A DNA stretch of 64,000 nucleotides. Origin: Membranipora membranacea (taxonomy: Eukaryota > Bryozoa > Gymnolaemata > Cheilostomatida > Membraniporidae). Below, in pieces: positions 49,001-62,227 of this stretch; within the stretch, counting starts at the first letter, position 1, and each line of letters opens with the position of its first letter. Position numbers and translations under genes: made by a program. Location: assembly GCA_914767715.1 (NCBI GenBank), contig OU612065.1:5516001-5580000 (forward strand). Direction: 5' to 3'. Under the pieces are notes generated by a model, which saw only the letters and a list, made by a program, of their open reading frames with translations, had not been told where the DNA came from and ran no database searches.

Positions 49001-51993
49001 CAGAAGAAGTTGCTTTACTTTATTTACAGAGAATACAACTCTCACAACCTTGACCTGATTGCAGTTTTTTCTTATTGAGACAGAATTAGTAGAATTGGAC
49101 AATGTTACATAATCGCGGTCAACGTCAATGCTGGAGAATTTCGGCTAGACTATGTGTTTACTGCTATATATATATACTTCCCTTCCTTGACTACATGAGC
49201 GTGCTACAATGGCTGCTAAATTGTCTACCAAACACGTGGGGGACCTTCCCTATGTTGGTTTGATAAATAAGAGCTTTGGCCTTCTAGAACATGATTGACT
49301 GTGTATGCTAACCTTTGTTCATAATGGCTGCTGGCCTCCTTGGTGACTTCCATGATCTTGTGTTTATAAGAAGCGATCTTCTTAATTACTCTGTCATAGA
49401 GATCTTGATAAATCTTCTTCTCCTTGGCATAAATCTCTATTTTCTTCTTCATTGCCTCGTTATCATGAAGCAGCATGTTAAATGACGTCTCCAACTGCCA
49501 GACACAGGACATTGTTAACAGTCTAAGATAATGCGATATCCCCCAGCAAGGAAAGGTCAGAAGTCTTAATTGAAAGACAAGCCCCCCTCCAAGCTACCAA
49601 AGCTTTCAACTCTTAAATAATTCGAGCGTTTTTGGTATCATCAACGACAGAACATTTGATCAGCAATCATCTCTGTGTAGTATCGCCATGCTAGGTTTAT
49701 ACTGAGACCCTTTTCGTTTTATTATATTCTTGAAGCCCTGCAAACACTATTGAGAAAAACATAAATTTTGTTGGTCTACGCTGAAATGTTACCAGTACCA
49801 CCATTAGCCCATGCAATGTTATACTGATTCACCACAAAAGATGGGTTGGCAGGAATGTGGCTAAAGTTTGTAGTTTCAAACCCAACTACCAGTATATACA
49901 AACCAGAGTGCACTGCTGAGTAACAGATATACCTTGTTGACTTTGTTCTCAAGTTTTGAATTGTAGTTGTTCCGGTTTATCCTTCTTATTCTCTCAGCTT
50001 CATCACCTCCGATCTCCTGCTTATATTCTTCAAGCTTAGTTCTTAAACTGCTTATCTGCAGACGAAATATGTATTGAAAAAAGGACAGACAACTTGGGAT
50101 GGTAGTTGGGCCATTCGTGGTTCATAATAATTTTGTATCAATCTTGCGTTCAATATTCTGAGCTCCACTGTCACTTGGTCAGAGGTAAAGCAATGAAAGG
50201 AAGGTAATGACCTTTGCACCTCAAAATGTATGTAGTTGGTTAGCCAATCAGGACCACACACCAGACTTCAAAGTAAATTTTTAGACACTAGTCTACATGG
50301 ACTGTGCTCTATTACAGAAGTCAGAAACGCATATCAGGAGGGAGGGGGGGCCTGTGAATCAAGGAGGGCCAAATCCAAAATATACAACAATTTCAATCTA
50401 AAAAATCCATTTTGCAAAATGTTAATTTTGTATCAATTTGTTAGAGGAATAATTCAACAATGTCTTTTGATATATTGTGAATTGTTTAATACCTTGACAT
50501 CAAGCTCGCGGCATGAGTTCACCTCAATGTTAGTAAGTCTCTCGTAGTCTTCTCGGGCTGACAGTAGCTGCTTGAGACTCTTTGCATTATCCACATCTTT
50601 GTTTAGGTGATATGAGCCATAAGCCACAGAGATGTCTTCCGCCATTTGTTCATTCTCTGTCGCTAGTTTATCCAGTTCTTTCCTACCACACGTAACAGAT
50701 CACTGGTCAACATTGAATTATTCTTGAAAATGACTTTTGATGCTCCTCTAAATTGTGTTTATTTGTTAATCACTGGGATATTGTATATAACAAATTTATA
50801 AATAACATTTTCTGTTTTAACAATACAGTTTGGTAACCAAAAAGTGAAATAGCCTGCAGCCATGCAGATCGCAATTTTTTCCACTATAATCTTACACTGA
50901 TTTGAAAGCTTATTATTTTCAAGAAGAGAGATGCATTTGCTCAAGATACCACCTGGTTCAACGACCTCCCTGTTAAGTAGACATAATCTTAAATATGTAT
51001 AACTTGGTGTTATCATTGCTGTGTATTTTTTGTCACATCATGAGGAATATGACATTAAAAAAACCACCAGTGTAGAAAATGCTAAAGCTGCGTTTACATT
51101 AGGCCGTCTTTTGGCCCAGTCTTGAGTCTGACCGACAAATTACTAAGACGGAGGCTGAGACTGTGTAGTGTGAATAACAAAAACGGTTGACTGACCTTGT
51201 CTGACCGGCTTTTAAGATGGTGTCTGGCAATTCGAGCAGTGCTCGTTTTGCCGTCTCAAGACTGCCCGTCTTAACACAAATTCCTAATTTAGCGATCACA
51301 ATACTGCCCTTTGTTCTATCACTCACATTATTTTCTCTGAGACTGACATTGGCTAAGCCGGTGCTATGTAAACACATGCCAGTCTCAGACTCTGGCTCAG
51401 ACTTGGGGTTAAAGACTGCTCAGTCTTGAGTTGGTGGCCAGCTGACGGAGACGGCCTAATGTAAACGCAGCTTACGTCCAAAGAGAAGACATTTCCACAC
51501 ATGTCGGTTTTTTTTGCACCCTTACAGGGATGAGAGAGGTGATTTATGGTATATCTAGTGGTATTAATAATATTATGATTGACTACTTATATGAACAAAT
51601 GTCAATGTGTTCCTTTGATCAAGTTGTTTGTGTCAATTTTATTGCTACTCAAACATTGTCAAAGTTAATACAGTTTTTTGAACAAGAAATAGCTCACAAG
51701 TTTATTTTATTAGCCGTGTTAATTTAAGAGCTGCAATTAATTCTCACCACATCCATGTTATCATTTTGAAAAGAAATACACAATAGTATTCATAAAATTC
51801 TTATGTCAACAACTTACCCTTGTTTTCGGAGTATGTGATTTGCTTCATGTGCATAGCTTTTACGATCATTGTCCATTATTCTCAGTTTCCGCTTCAATTT
51901 TCCAAAATCGATCTCTTTTACAGCCGCTTCATCTCTGTCTTGATTCTGAACTTTGGTTGGCCTACCATACTTATTCTTCTGTCGCGTCATCAT
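46031..51993 (-). CDS. ODAD1: Outer dynein arm docking complex coiled-coil protein (ODAD1/CCDC63 family)
   Basis: Ten exons: 52029-51818 (ATG at 51993), 50682-50493, 50055-49933, 49494-49313, 48849-48659, 48530-48383, 48122-47981, 47728-47474, 46757-46630, 46241-46031. They join in phase to about 581 residues, close to CCDC63 (about 560). The protein is almost entirely coiled coil: KRKLRIMDNDRKSY, DYERLTNIEVNSCRELD, EAERIRRINRNNYNSKLENK, ILQRMLAHDTKLKEFM, FEDLFENVRSVTGHNDLERV and a late ALFxK-like segment AVHVLFKRISC. This order matches the CCDC114 (ODAD1)/CCDC63/Chlamydomonas DC2 family, which anchors outer dynein arms to ciliary doublets. The C-terminal tail (from about 510) is basic and Ser/Pro-rich. 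ATG ATG at 51993 is the first in-frame start; the exon begins at an acceptor, so a 5' UTR exon lies upstream. CCDC63 and ODAD1 are not separable here. Confidence 0.78.
46880..47250. mobile_element. MITE with 34-bp inverted repeats and 8-bp target duplication
   Basis: The left end CATAGACTTAATAATAAACC (repeat 46880-46913) is mirrored exactly at the right (47217-47250), and similarity continues a few bases further in. GCTAAAAC flanks both sides (46872-46879, 47251-47258), a perfect 8-bp duplication. The 371-bp interior has no coding frame. It lies in the intron between ODAD1-like exons 47728-47474 and 46757-46630. hAT is the likeliest superfamily from the duplication length. Confidence 0.88.
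51085..51473. mobile_element. Inverted-repeat MITE (AAGCTGCGTTTACATTAGGC ends)
   Basis: The left end AAGCTGCGTTTACATTAGGC is mirrored at the right end (GCCTAATGTAAACGCAGCTT), with about 25 bp of matching ends. The interior is itself rich in inverted blocks around CAGTCTTGAG/CAGTCTCAG and GACGG/CCGTC. The flanks show no convincing duplication. It lies in the first large intron of the ODAD1-like gene. Confidence 0.75.
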
Positions 51994-52142
51994 GTGACTA
52001 TGTATTCGTTCTTGGGGCAGAAACTTAAACTGCAAAGAAAACAGGCAAATCAAAGAATCAAATCAAAGAATCAAAGAAAGAAATAAAGTAAACAATTTTA
52101 CCTTCCGAATAATTTGTCTGGTACAAGAGCGAAAATAAAATC

Positions 52143-52385
52143 CAGGGGGGTCTTTCAATTAGAAAGAGTGATGCTTTACTAAAGCAGATTATCACTATCA
52201 CATCGCTCAAAATTATCGCTCACTTGGTGTTTCAATCAGACAAATTCGTTCTCAGATCGCTCACTCAGAATCTATATAGCTCCATCAAAGAGTGAGCGAT
52301 CTAAAAGCGAGACCCCTAGCAAGTCTCACTCACTCAGTGAGTGAGCGATCAGATTGCGATTTTGGCTGTTTCTAATTTAAAGACC
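52143..52385. mobile_element. MITE family B, copy 2
   Basis: Begins CAGGGGGGTCTTTCAATTAG; aligns with 21711-21960 almost throughout (ATCACTATCACATCGCTCAAAA, GAGTGAGCGATCAGATTGCG). The right end is decayed (CTAATTTAAAGACC then CTTCTTTT). Same orientation as copy 1. Confidence 0.75.
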
Positions 52386-53091
52386 TTCTTTTTTGCCACT
52401 CACCTCGAATCGCTGTATTAATCATGGTTTATAATGTACGTTGTTTTTAATTACCTGGTTTGGCTACCAATGGCTTCATTCAGTTGAATAAAGTCAGAGG
52501 AGTTGTGCCTTACTTTCTGCACAACAGTAAAGCATTTTAAGTTTTTGCGCGTTGTGCATTTAGTTATGAGTAGCCTATGATCTCAATATTAGAAAGGGGC
52601 GGTACATGCAACCCTCAATAGCTTGGCTCTAGAAGTGATGAACATAGTCAAAATGGGCACATGTAGTATCACTCAACTGTAACAAGAACAGGAATCAGGT
52701 GATAACAATATCAGCTTTATTTTGTTTGTTTAGTTAGGGAGTCTAAATGTGGTACATAGTTTGTACTAAATGTGTATCATGAAGACAACTCTCACCTTCT
52801 GTTCCGCCCTGGTTATACCTGTTTTCCTTCAGTTAAGAAGAATACAATCTCAGTAAACTGTGTGTGTGTGTGTGTATGGAAGGAATGGATGGGAGGCAGT
52901 GTGAAAGAGTTATTTAGAGACTTGGGAGTGAAATCCTCATTACTTACTTTACTGAGCTCTATTAATCAATCCACTGGTACTCACACTTTGACTACAAAGT
53001 AAGTAGCTACCAATCAAATTGCTAATAGCACAACAATATGCTTCCATCTTTGGCCCCTGGTGTCTGCAAGCAGTACTATCCTTGTCTGACT

Positions 53092-53322
53092 CTGGGGGGT
53101 CTTTCAATTAGAAAGAGTGATCTTTTACTAAAGCAGGTTATCACTATCACATCGCACAAAATTATCACTCACTTGGTGTTTCAATAAGAGAAAATCGCTG
53201 CCAAATCGCTCACTCAGAATGTATAGTTCCATCAAGTGACTGAGCGATCGGAAAGTGAGGCCCCTAGCAGGTATTCTCACTCACTGAGTGAGCGATAAGA
53301 TTGCGATTATGGCTGTTTCTAG
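53092..53322. mobile_element. MITE family B, copy 3, 3'-truncated
   Basis: Begins CTGGGGGGTCTTTCAATTAG and aligns with the other two copies until GGCTGTTTCTA, where the family sequence stops before the right terminal repeat. It lies 0.7 kb from copy 2 in the same orientation. Confidence 0.7.
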
Positions 53323-54533
53323 GAACCAATCAATTTAGAATCAATTTCAGCCATTGAAATGTATTGATTTCAGTAAGGTATTCAAGGGGTCTTTCAGTAA
53401 AAACTGCATAAATCGCTATATGATCGTTCCTGCCGAGATAAGCTAGACTGATCGGCCTTCTGTAGTTTTTGCAAATCCAGTGGTCAAGCGCATGGCCACT
53501 AGGGTACACGATCATAAGGCCTGTGGTGAGACCTGTGAGTGAGGGATGAGCATTTCTAAATCACTTACTGCTGGGGGAACTATATATCATCTGAAACCAC
53601 CCGACAGGCTGTGTTGCAATCCCGATCACCAGGTGACCATGGTCTGCACACATTTTCGTCTAACAATTTCACAAGAAACAATGAATGATGTTTTCCTGCC
53701 ATATTTTATAAAATTTAGTGTTGAATTTCTCTTCAATCAGTAGCATAATTATAGAAAGTAAGTAAAGAGGAAAAATAGTTAAGTTTTTTCATTTCCCTGG
53801 ACATTATTGTTTGGACAGGTAAATAAATCCTGACACCTTTGCTTACGTTTGAATCATATAACGCTGTAGGACCCATAGTCTGGAACTAGAACCAGATTAT
53901 ACCCTCTGCCTTTAGTCTGCCTTTAATGCCAAGTGCAACGGCACATAGATATATGCTATAGGTCAGAAGCCATCTGATGCCCGTGATTATCCGTGAACGT
54001 TTGCTCCTTCCCAATTGGAACTCCCCCATCTCCAGTAGTATTTGACATTAGGCCCCACCAGTACCTAAATTTCAAATTCAATGGGGCAGAGGATATTTAT
54101 TACAGCAGAAGAAATGTGTGCTTGTCTATGACTTGTTGAGACATACTTGTCTGGTTGCAAATGAGCCAGACACTCTTATGGGAAGCAAAGTCTACTGCTT
54201 ATCTTGTTGTGATGCCTGCAGAGTGTGTTGAACTATTTCAATACCATTTATATGGTGTGTTTAGTTTGTATTATATGGTATTATAATGTTCAGATAAATT
54301 AGCCCCACCTTTGGTCAGATATTGTCCTCACAAAATTAGCTGTATATCTGATACTATAATTGCTTCACACAGTTCAATGATCAAAGTGCAAGTCCAGCTT
54401 GTTTTACTTTCCTGTTGAGTTTCATACAGTATTATTTGTTTGAGAATACCTTGTCTATGGTACCTTGTTTGGGAGTACCATAATCTCATCAGCCCTTTTA
54501 ATCTTTTCCAGGAGTGTATATCAGATAGCAAAG

Positions 54534-56473
54534 ATGAATTTTACACAGTATGGATTGGCCTATGTGGAGGATTTTGTTAACACAATGAGATATGAATCAG
54601 ACCCTAGGACGAGGGAGTGGTTCTTTGTGTATGACACTCCTTACCACATATGGGGAGTTACTGCTGCTTATCTAATATTTGTAACATGGCTCGGACCGAA
54701 AATCATGGAAAATAGAGAACCATTAAACCTGCGATGGTTTATGATCATCTATAATGCATTTCTTGTGTTTCTGTCGTCATACATGGTGTATGAAATATGG
54801 TACAGCGCTTATATAAATAGGTATAATCCTATTTGCCAGCCGTTTGATATCAATGTCACCCCTCACAAAGCATCAGAGCTACGAATGGCCAAGGTATGTG
54901 CTATAACCCTACCAGTTCTGATTCTGCATAAACATATAAATACTTAGTATTTATATGTTTATGAAATTCTGTTTATCGCCTGTCACTTAATTTACAGATA
55001 GTTTATTGAAGTCAATCAATTAATAGATCCACTACAATGAAAGTTTATCTCGAGATGTATGGACGGTGTGCCTCCTGATTGACAGTGTCAAAAATATAGA
55101 TTTGGATTGATAGGTATAAAAAGACACATAGCAGAAAATCATTGCAGCTTCAATTGGCTTATGTTGGCTATGTTGAGGGGCCTTCCAATAAAAAAACTTT
55201 GATGGGTGGATGTATCTCAATATTATGGTCAATCATGAGGAGCACACTATATCAGCAGGCATGACAACTAAGCATAGTTGCATTGCAATGGACCATTTCA
55301 GCCTGCAAGCAGTCTAGGACATTTATATGATAACAATGTCCCTCAGCGGTAGTGAGACCAGACAGGGTGCCAAAAATAAATTAGATATACAGCGGGATTG
55401 GATCAAGCTGATATAGTGCCAGAGACTCGTAGCAAGACCAAAAGAGCTATGATTTTGAGCAAAGTAATTGCAAGGAATAGGCTAAAAATGCCGCGCTCAT
55501 TATTATTAAAAGACTCCATGATTCATTTATGCGCTAAAGGAGGGTGAACACAACCTGTTCATCTCAAGATAATCAGGTCTAGACTTGAACTACAAAAAAC
55601 ACACATCGGTTCCAATTCTCGTGATTTGGAGTATAGTATCTCCCCCTTAGAGGTATAAACAAAGTTATCCTTATTATACCTACGCTTGCCAATAACTGCT
55701 ACATTGATAACCGCCCGGAATTATCCTCGGCATTTCACACACACATAAAAATGACAACGGTTGGCAAAATTCGGGCAAAATAGTTCAAGAACATTTTGAC
55801 AATATTATGTTCGCTCTCAAAGCAGAAAAATTAAGATCTGGACCTTACATTGTTTGAATCTCTCATAATATAGTGTAATAATTTGTTTTGTTACTGTTGG
55901 TTGCTGCATAATAATATATCAAGGGAGTACAACTTTTATATGCCTTGTTTTTTTTAGGCCCTGTGGTGGTATTTCTTCTCCAAGTTCATAGAGTTTATGG
56001 ATACAGTATTAATGGTCTTACGCAAAAAGAACAATCAAATTTCCTTCCTGCACGTTTTCCATCACGCATCTATGCTCAACATCTGGTGGTGCTCGGTGAA
56101 GCTTATACCCGGAGGGCAGTCATGGTTTGCCACCAGCGCCAATTCCTTGGTACACGTTGTGATGTATACCTACTACCTACTGAATATGTTCCCTTCTCTG
56201 AGAAGATATCTGTGGTGGAAGCGCTACCTCACACAGTTTCAGCTCTTCCAGTTTATGCTTATACTGATAAATACTTCATATATATACCTCACTGGATGTC
56301 ATTTCCCTGCATGGTCTTGTCGAATGTTAATCGGCTACATGTTTATGATGCTTTTCCTTTTCGGGAATTTTTATGTCAAATCCTACATGACTTCAAGAAA
56401 AAGTAAGCAGAGTAACTTGGGCAATGGACATGGTGAACACAGAGCCAGCAACGGCAATTTTAAAATTGAGTGA
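54534..56473 (+). CDS. ELOVL: Very-long-chain fatty acid elongase (ELOVL family)
   Basis: Two coding exons, 54534-54893 and 55958-56473, join in phase 0 to 291 residues, the family's normal length. Motifs in order: FFSKFIEFMDT (KxxExxDT), FLHVFHHASM (the HxxHH histidine box that forms the active site), NSLVHVVMYTYYLL (HxxMYxYY) and LTQFQLFQF. Hydrophobic stretches fit about seven membrane helices. The enzyme adds two carbons from malonyl-CoA to long-chain acyl-CoA in the ER (3-ketoacyl-CoA synthase step). The motif flanks resemble the ELOVL2/4/5 group, but I do not assign a substrate class. The tail (NGNFKIE) lacks an obvious dilysine ER signal. A 5' UTR exon precedes (acceptor at 54510-54511). 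Divergent from ODAD1-like, convergent with NOX. Confidence 0.93.
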
Positions 56474-58301
56474 TTTCTACATTTGAGTAGAATTTGTTTT
56501 GCATTTGAGTGTGATTTGTTGTCCTATAACTAAGTTCTGGCTGCTATAGATATATTATTTGCATTTAATTATTTCTATCCAATGCTGACGGGGCTTTGTC
56601 TACTTCTTCTATGAAATATGTAGAAAAACTGTCTCATAAAGTGAACATTACAGTTTACACTAATCTAGATCTCTGTCTAGATCAAGATTTGGTTATTTTT
56701 ATTTCATTAATGATACTTTTTTTGCTGAGTTGCATTCCCAATAATAAAGGACACACAACTCTTCGCTGTAAGTTCGCTAGTCCACACCATTGAATGTTGA
56801 GAAATAAGACCCAGAAATCGTAGACTATGTTGATGAAGGTATTTAATGACATCGGTTGATTGATAGCAGACTAAACAAAATAATGCCGCAAGATCTAAGT
56901 TTTTATACTGAAACAGGGCCAGCGTAAAGGGAGAAAAAGAAGGAAAAGTATTTGCGCTGATGATTGTATCTCTGGAATCAAAAAATAATATCGTTCAAAG
57001 CGTGAATCAAATGCTGCAGCAAACAGTCTTTTTACCTTGAGCATTTTTGTGTATACCAGTATGATGTCTGCCTGAAGTGCGATTCTCATGATTTCATAGG
57101 ATCAATGTTCAACAATTTAAGGTATGATAGGACTTTTTTACTAGCTCCTTTCAACCAGTGATCCTAAACAAAGCAATTTTAAATCCATTGCTAAACGAAG
57201 CTATAATATCCATCAATCTGACTTCCACTCTTTCTCACCACAAAATTCAACTATCAGAAGGATAATCTCGTCCGTTAATTAGCCTGGTTTGGGATTTTTT
57301 TGGCAGCTTACAAGCATGTGCAATGCAAAACCTAGCATGGTGGTTACCAGACGGTGCCGTAGGACCTACCCTTACTGTACATGCAATGTAAAAAGGGGAC
57401 ACTTCTCGTAAACGCCATCGCGAAAATTATAGTTTTGGGCATAACTGGAAAAGAAAAGTTGGAAATAACAATTACGTTCTCATACACATTTTACAACCCG
57501 CTGCACACACTTGTCAAATATGATAGCAGTGGTGTGATCGGCTGTAAGTTCACAACTTTGAGTTGTGAATGAAAAGACAATCCTCTGCTCGGATGATGGT
57601 GCAAATGACTTTATATTCCTGTGAATGTCTTCATTTTAGCGGGCTACGACTCCCTTCCCGAACACCATCAGGGGCTGGCTGTGGTTTGTACAACACAATG
57701 TGCACTATGTGCATTTATAAGGATTGATAGTCTTTTGTTATAAGTTGGTAACTGCCATATATTACAAGGATAGTATTAGTAGGGTTATTGAAAACTATTC
57801 CATGGTGATCATCTAGACCTAACAGGTGTAAGTAAACATTGTGAGCAAAATGTGGAATGTGTAAAATATATGTATGAACATAATCTCATTATCATTAGCC
57901 ATAATAAAAATAGGCTAATGTAAACCAGGACAAAAAACGGGTGATAATATCTTATTGTTGATGTATCACATTATCCATTTTTATATAACAAGACACTCCT
58001 TTGTCATTCAATTCATAGAAGGTTAAGCCTTGTTGTTGTTCAAATTATATTATCACTGAATGAAAAATATCACGTAACTATGTATTAACCAAGGCTTTGA
58101 ACTGAGGCTGACTTCCCTCATGTACATGTGTTAATATATATGTACATAAGTCTGGGAGTTAGTCTGGTATCCAAAAAGTGGTAAGTTGATTGAGCAATGT
58201 AACTTGTCAAGATATAATACGTACATACATTTCAAATAAATGTCATTTTCCTCTGTTGTGCAACCCTTGAATATTAAACGTATTGGATATATATGAAATG
58301 A
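56474..58301. other. Convergent spacer between ELOVL and NOX2-like genes
   Basis: 1.8 kb between stops. AATAAA at 56743-56748 (270 bp after the ELOVL stop) is a plausible signal for ELOVL. I found no clear minus-strand signal for NOX. The rest has only short frames and no recognisable RNA or mobile element. Confidence 0.5.
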
Positions 58302-61300
58302 TCAGAAGTTTTCCTTGTTATAGACGAACCTGGCACCTGCAGTACTATGTTTATTGCACATTGTATGGAGAGTGTCAGAGAGCACCGCGGGCCCACAGAA
58401 GAATACACCAGTACTAGTGTTAGGGTGATCATCAGCCAGCTGTTTAAATATCAGATCCCAGTTTGGTCGGCCGTAGTGAGTTTTCTGCTGCAGACCTGAT
58501 TATAAGAGAAAGGTTTATTATTATTGTGTGAAAGCGACTTACTTATTCAATCGTAATGCAGACAAGTTTGTTCAAACAAAAATTCATGACTATTGTTGGA
58601 GTTTGGATATCAGTACCATCCCATCTTTCCTTGTGTGGATGTGCGTCAGAGCTGATATTTGATGAGTTATGGTGTCTAATATATTGGTAACCAAAGTAAA
58701 ATGAGATATGTACCAGATTTTTTTCCAATTGGTTTTCTGCATCAATATAAAAATGAAATTTGGATATAAAAAAATACGAGTGAACTTAAGTAATGGTGCA
58801 GTGATATTGTCGGATAGTCTGTGAGTAGTATGGCGACTAACCAATTGATGGTTTGCAAAGGTTTGACAACCCAGACTGACCGCTATGATAGTTTATTGCG
58901 TGCATTCAGTAAAATTATAATGTACTGAAAACTTAGCAATTTGAGATGTTGTCATGCTCATCAAAGCAGCTCATTTGGTATAATGTATTCGAACCGAGAA
59001 GTAGGCTGATGCTGTCCCAATAGAAATTTATTTTTCTGTAGCTTGAGATTTGTTCTAATTGGCTTGTTTCTTATTGGAGCAATGACACATGAAAAGTCGA
59101 ATTAGGCCTTCATCATGACAAGATGTTTTCTGATGATTAACGTTAAACCAGGGCATAGATAAAGATATTCAATCTCTATCTATAACTATCTATAACTAGC
59201 ACTAAGTCTTATGAATCTTTGTACAATGATTATTTCGTGCTTGTCATATTCACGTCTGGAGTCAATGAAATTGACTCAACTAGTAAAACAAGGAAATGTG
59301 ACAACTCATGGGTGAGTCATCACCACTAATAGGAATTTAGTGCCAATGTCACTAGAAGGCATTTTAAGTGAGTCAATTTCTGATTAAAGACTTTAATCAT
59401 CATCAAGCTGCCAAGGACATGACTCATAAAATACCCTAGGATAACAATTTTGTTGACTGTTTTTTCCTTGTTTTGACTGAGATCATGTTTGTCCTAACCC
59501 AATATAGCCTTCACTATTGAGTGAATCTGTATATCCTTCTCAAATATAAACTTACCTGTGACTACATCTACTTGCTCCTCTTCATGTAAGGCGACAGTAC
59601 GAGCAAAGTTAGCATCCCAGCCTCTGGTTAGATAAATATTGTGTGTGAGAAAGTCTGGGCAGTTTCTCTCCTCCATCTGCTGCTCCAAATGATGGAGAAG
59701 ATCAGAAAACCTGTAATACATTGAGCGTAAAAGTAAGATGGAGTAAATGATATAGAGCTCTTCATAGCTCAAACAACTCAACAAGAAAATTTTGCTTACG
59801 GCTGTCATAGTCAACCGAGCTCAAGTGCTATTTAATTTCGGCCATCAAATGATTAATCTAAATGTTCAACTGTACATTATTTATGAGGCCTAAAAAGTTA
59901 GAACATAGCTCATAGATGATATAAGAGACATGATTTGTCATGTTGTTGTTTTACATATACAAATACATATACAAATGAAAGTCACACTTACCACTCAAAT
60001 GCATTTGTATCTGGGGCGATCCAATAGAAGTAAACTTTCTTCAGCTTGCAGTTACCCTGGTTGTTCTCTCTGCTATTAATGTAAGTGTACCACATGTGCT
60101 TCATGATTGAGGCAAATGGAGTAACTCCAATACCAGCACCGACCAACACATCTACCTACAACACACATGTCAATTAACATATAGATATGTAACAACTAAC
60201 AAATGATTTCTCTCTAAAATTCCTGTGTCAATATGATGTTTGGTTGTTCAGGGTCAATTATCGCACATTCTTTGGAATACCAACAGGGAAGAATTACAAG
60301 CTGTGTACATGTCAATCTGAGGTAGGCAGAATATGGAACATGCAATCTAAGTTTAATTCGAATCAATGGCAAATTGAATGTTGCATGGACACAGACACAC
60401 AATGTTGTAAACGATCGCATGCATGCATTACCTCGATTACCAATCTAAAAGCACGCTACTGCCCCGGCAGTACAGCAATAATAGTGTTTAGGAAAGCTTA
60501 ATACCACCTATGGTAGGTTCATCCTTGGTTTATCCCAGGTAAAATCTAAACTTCAAATCTGTTTCTAAGTTGCATTACTACAAACCTCATATTGGTCCCA
60601 ATCTTCACTTGCAGTTCCAAAAGGTCCATCTACTGCTAGTGTTGGTAGTGTCCACGACTCTTGAAACTCCTGCTCATCAGCTTTTACTGCTTTGGCTAAT
60701 GCTTCTGTCCAGTCCCCTTAGAACAAGAAAGAAGAATAATTTTTGTACTACTCATAAACAAAGAGCAAAGAATTCCATTTTTGGGTAGGTTTCCAAGTAT
60801 CTGTGTCTGACAGACATATATCAGTAATTATAATGAACGCCATCACAATTGCTAATGGCCGTCACTTACCGGCTAGTCTAATATGGACGCTGAAGTAATC
60901 TTCTTCAGGTGATGATGTAAGTGTAAATGGATGCCATTCTGTTCTTGAGATGGCCGAACATTTGATAAATATATACTGTCCTGCTTCCATATTAAAACCT
61001 TTCCTCTGCATTTGCAGCTCAACTACCTTTGAAGGGTGTTTCACAACCTGCAGGAAAGACAAAGCAAGTACATAGTATCATGATAGTAACAAGGTCATGT
61101 AAACCATTCATATCAAAACTGAATATGACATAAGTATGGATTTGTATACGACCCTTTTGTAAACTGTGAGAACATGGGTCAGCACTCTGATCATCGGCAG
61201 CTTGCTGTACATTGTGTAACATTATGTAGTCAATGAGTTGAATTTGTTCATATGAAGAGTGGATTGACCTGTTTATGTAAAATGCTTGTTAGCCTACCTT

Positions 61301-62227
61301 TGTTATTATAACCTTCTGGAAGCTCCTGTACAATCGGATCATTCTCTCAATAAAGTAGAGGACCATTGGGCCAATAACCCAACACCAGGTTGACGGGACG
61401 TTTGAATCGAATTCTGGAAAGGGACAATCCGGGTTTTGGCCTGGAAGTCCCCAGGTATTAAAGTTTGCACCAGAGCAGTTCCTTGGATCATGCACATCAA
61501 GGTTTGACTGGACTCTGACAACTCCTCGAAATCCGTGGGATACGAGAAACGCAAAAAATATGACAAACAAGTGATGTGTGAACCAGAAGATCTCAAAGTA
61601 GGATCTCCTGATGAACTCGGTGGCTGAGAAAACGATTACCATCAGAGCCATGGTGATGATTACGCCTGAGATCGCTGGATAGATTTTCAACACCTCAAAT
61701 ACAGTCTGGCTATCCTTCTCACAGACAGGGTTCACCCACAGCTGACCGGAGGGGTTAACAGGACACGACCCGATACCGAGGGCACTGAGCTGATACACAG
61801 TCACATTAGCAGATGAGACGCCATCCGGAGGTGCTTTCTGAGCCTGCACATACTGTTCTACGTTATAGCAGTGAGCTACAGTGTGCACTGTTGTCCAGAA
61901 ACAGATGGCATAAGCGCATAGTTTATGAAAGCTGATGTTTTCATCTAACAAGCGTCGTAGAGATCGCAAGCAGCATTTACAGAGAAACCGACGTGTGAAT
62001 GAAATGAGATTCCTGCATACAGGTAGAAGGATTAACATACAGTTAAAATTGAGACAGTTAGCGGGTGCTCTGGCAAAAGCCAAAGCTATGCGTAGAAGTC
62101 GGCGTGTGTACTCGTATCGTATGTCTGTGTAGTATAGATGAAAGTAATATCCAAACAGTCCAAGTTGTATACTAGCCCATATGAAGACTGCAATCCATTT
62201 TGGAACCTCATTTCTCAACACACCCAT
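58302..62227 (-). CDS. NOX2: NADPH oxidase, NOX2 (gp91phox)-like
   Basis: Six exons join in phase to about 583 residues (human NOX2 570): 62227-61298, 61047-60870, 60716-60586, 60155-59992, 59710-59556, 58495-58302. The large first exon carries all membrane helices: [20 protein letters not shown]-like block, ISFHKL and VHTVAH (heme histidines in TM3), [12 protein letters not shown] and FLVSHG (heme histidines in TM5). Then HPFTLTS (FAD binding), [22 protein letters not shown] (NADPH binding), FFCGPAVL and terminal NKENF. No EF hands, so not NOX5/DUOX. The enzyme passes electrons from NADPH via FAD and two hemes across the membrane to make superoxide. Extracellular loop NVT, NCS sequons suggest glycosylation. 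The ATG at 62227 sits 6 bp after an acceptor-like CTAG, so a 5' UTR exon is likely upstream. Confidence 0.95.

Larger units (their letters stand above)
51994..54533. other. Divergent spacer between ODAD1-like and ELOVL genes
   Basis: Contains 5' UTR exons and promoters of both genes plus two family-B MITEs (52143-52385, 53092-53322). A TG dinucleotide run lies at about 52859-52876. The ELOVL start exon begins after an acceptor at 54510-54511, so an untranslated exon lies in this spacer. The rest shows nothing I can support. Confidence 0.5.

Noticed and set aside
49850-49920. GGGTTTGAAACTAC on the minus strand, resembling a tRNA T-arm.
   Set aside because: No matching box A at the right distance and no stem pairing.
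50759-51016. Minus-strand open frame with EVVEPGG and a helical-looking stretch in the ODAD1-like first large intron.
   Set aside because: Flanking exons join in phase without it and no family match is visible; likely chance.
52859-52876. TG dinucleotide run within a 76-codon frame.
   Set aside because: Ordinary microsatellite; the frame has no other support.
55997-56473. Alternative frame at 55945-56406 opposite the ELOVL exon.
   Set aside because: Shadow frame of the elongase exon, which carries the histidine box.
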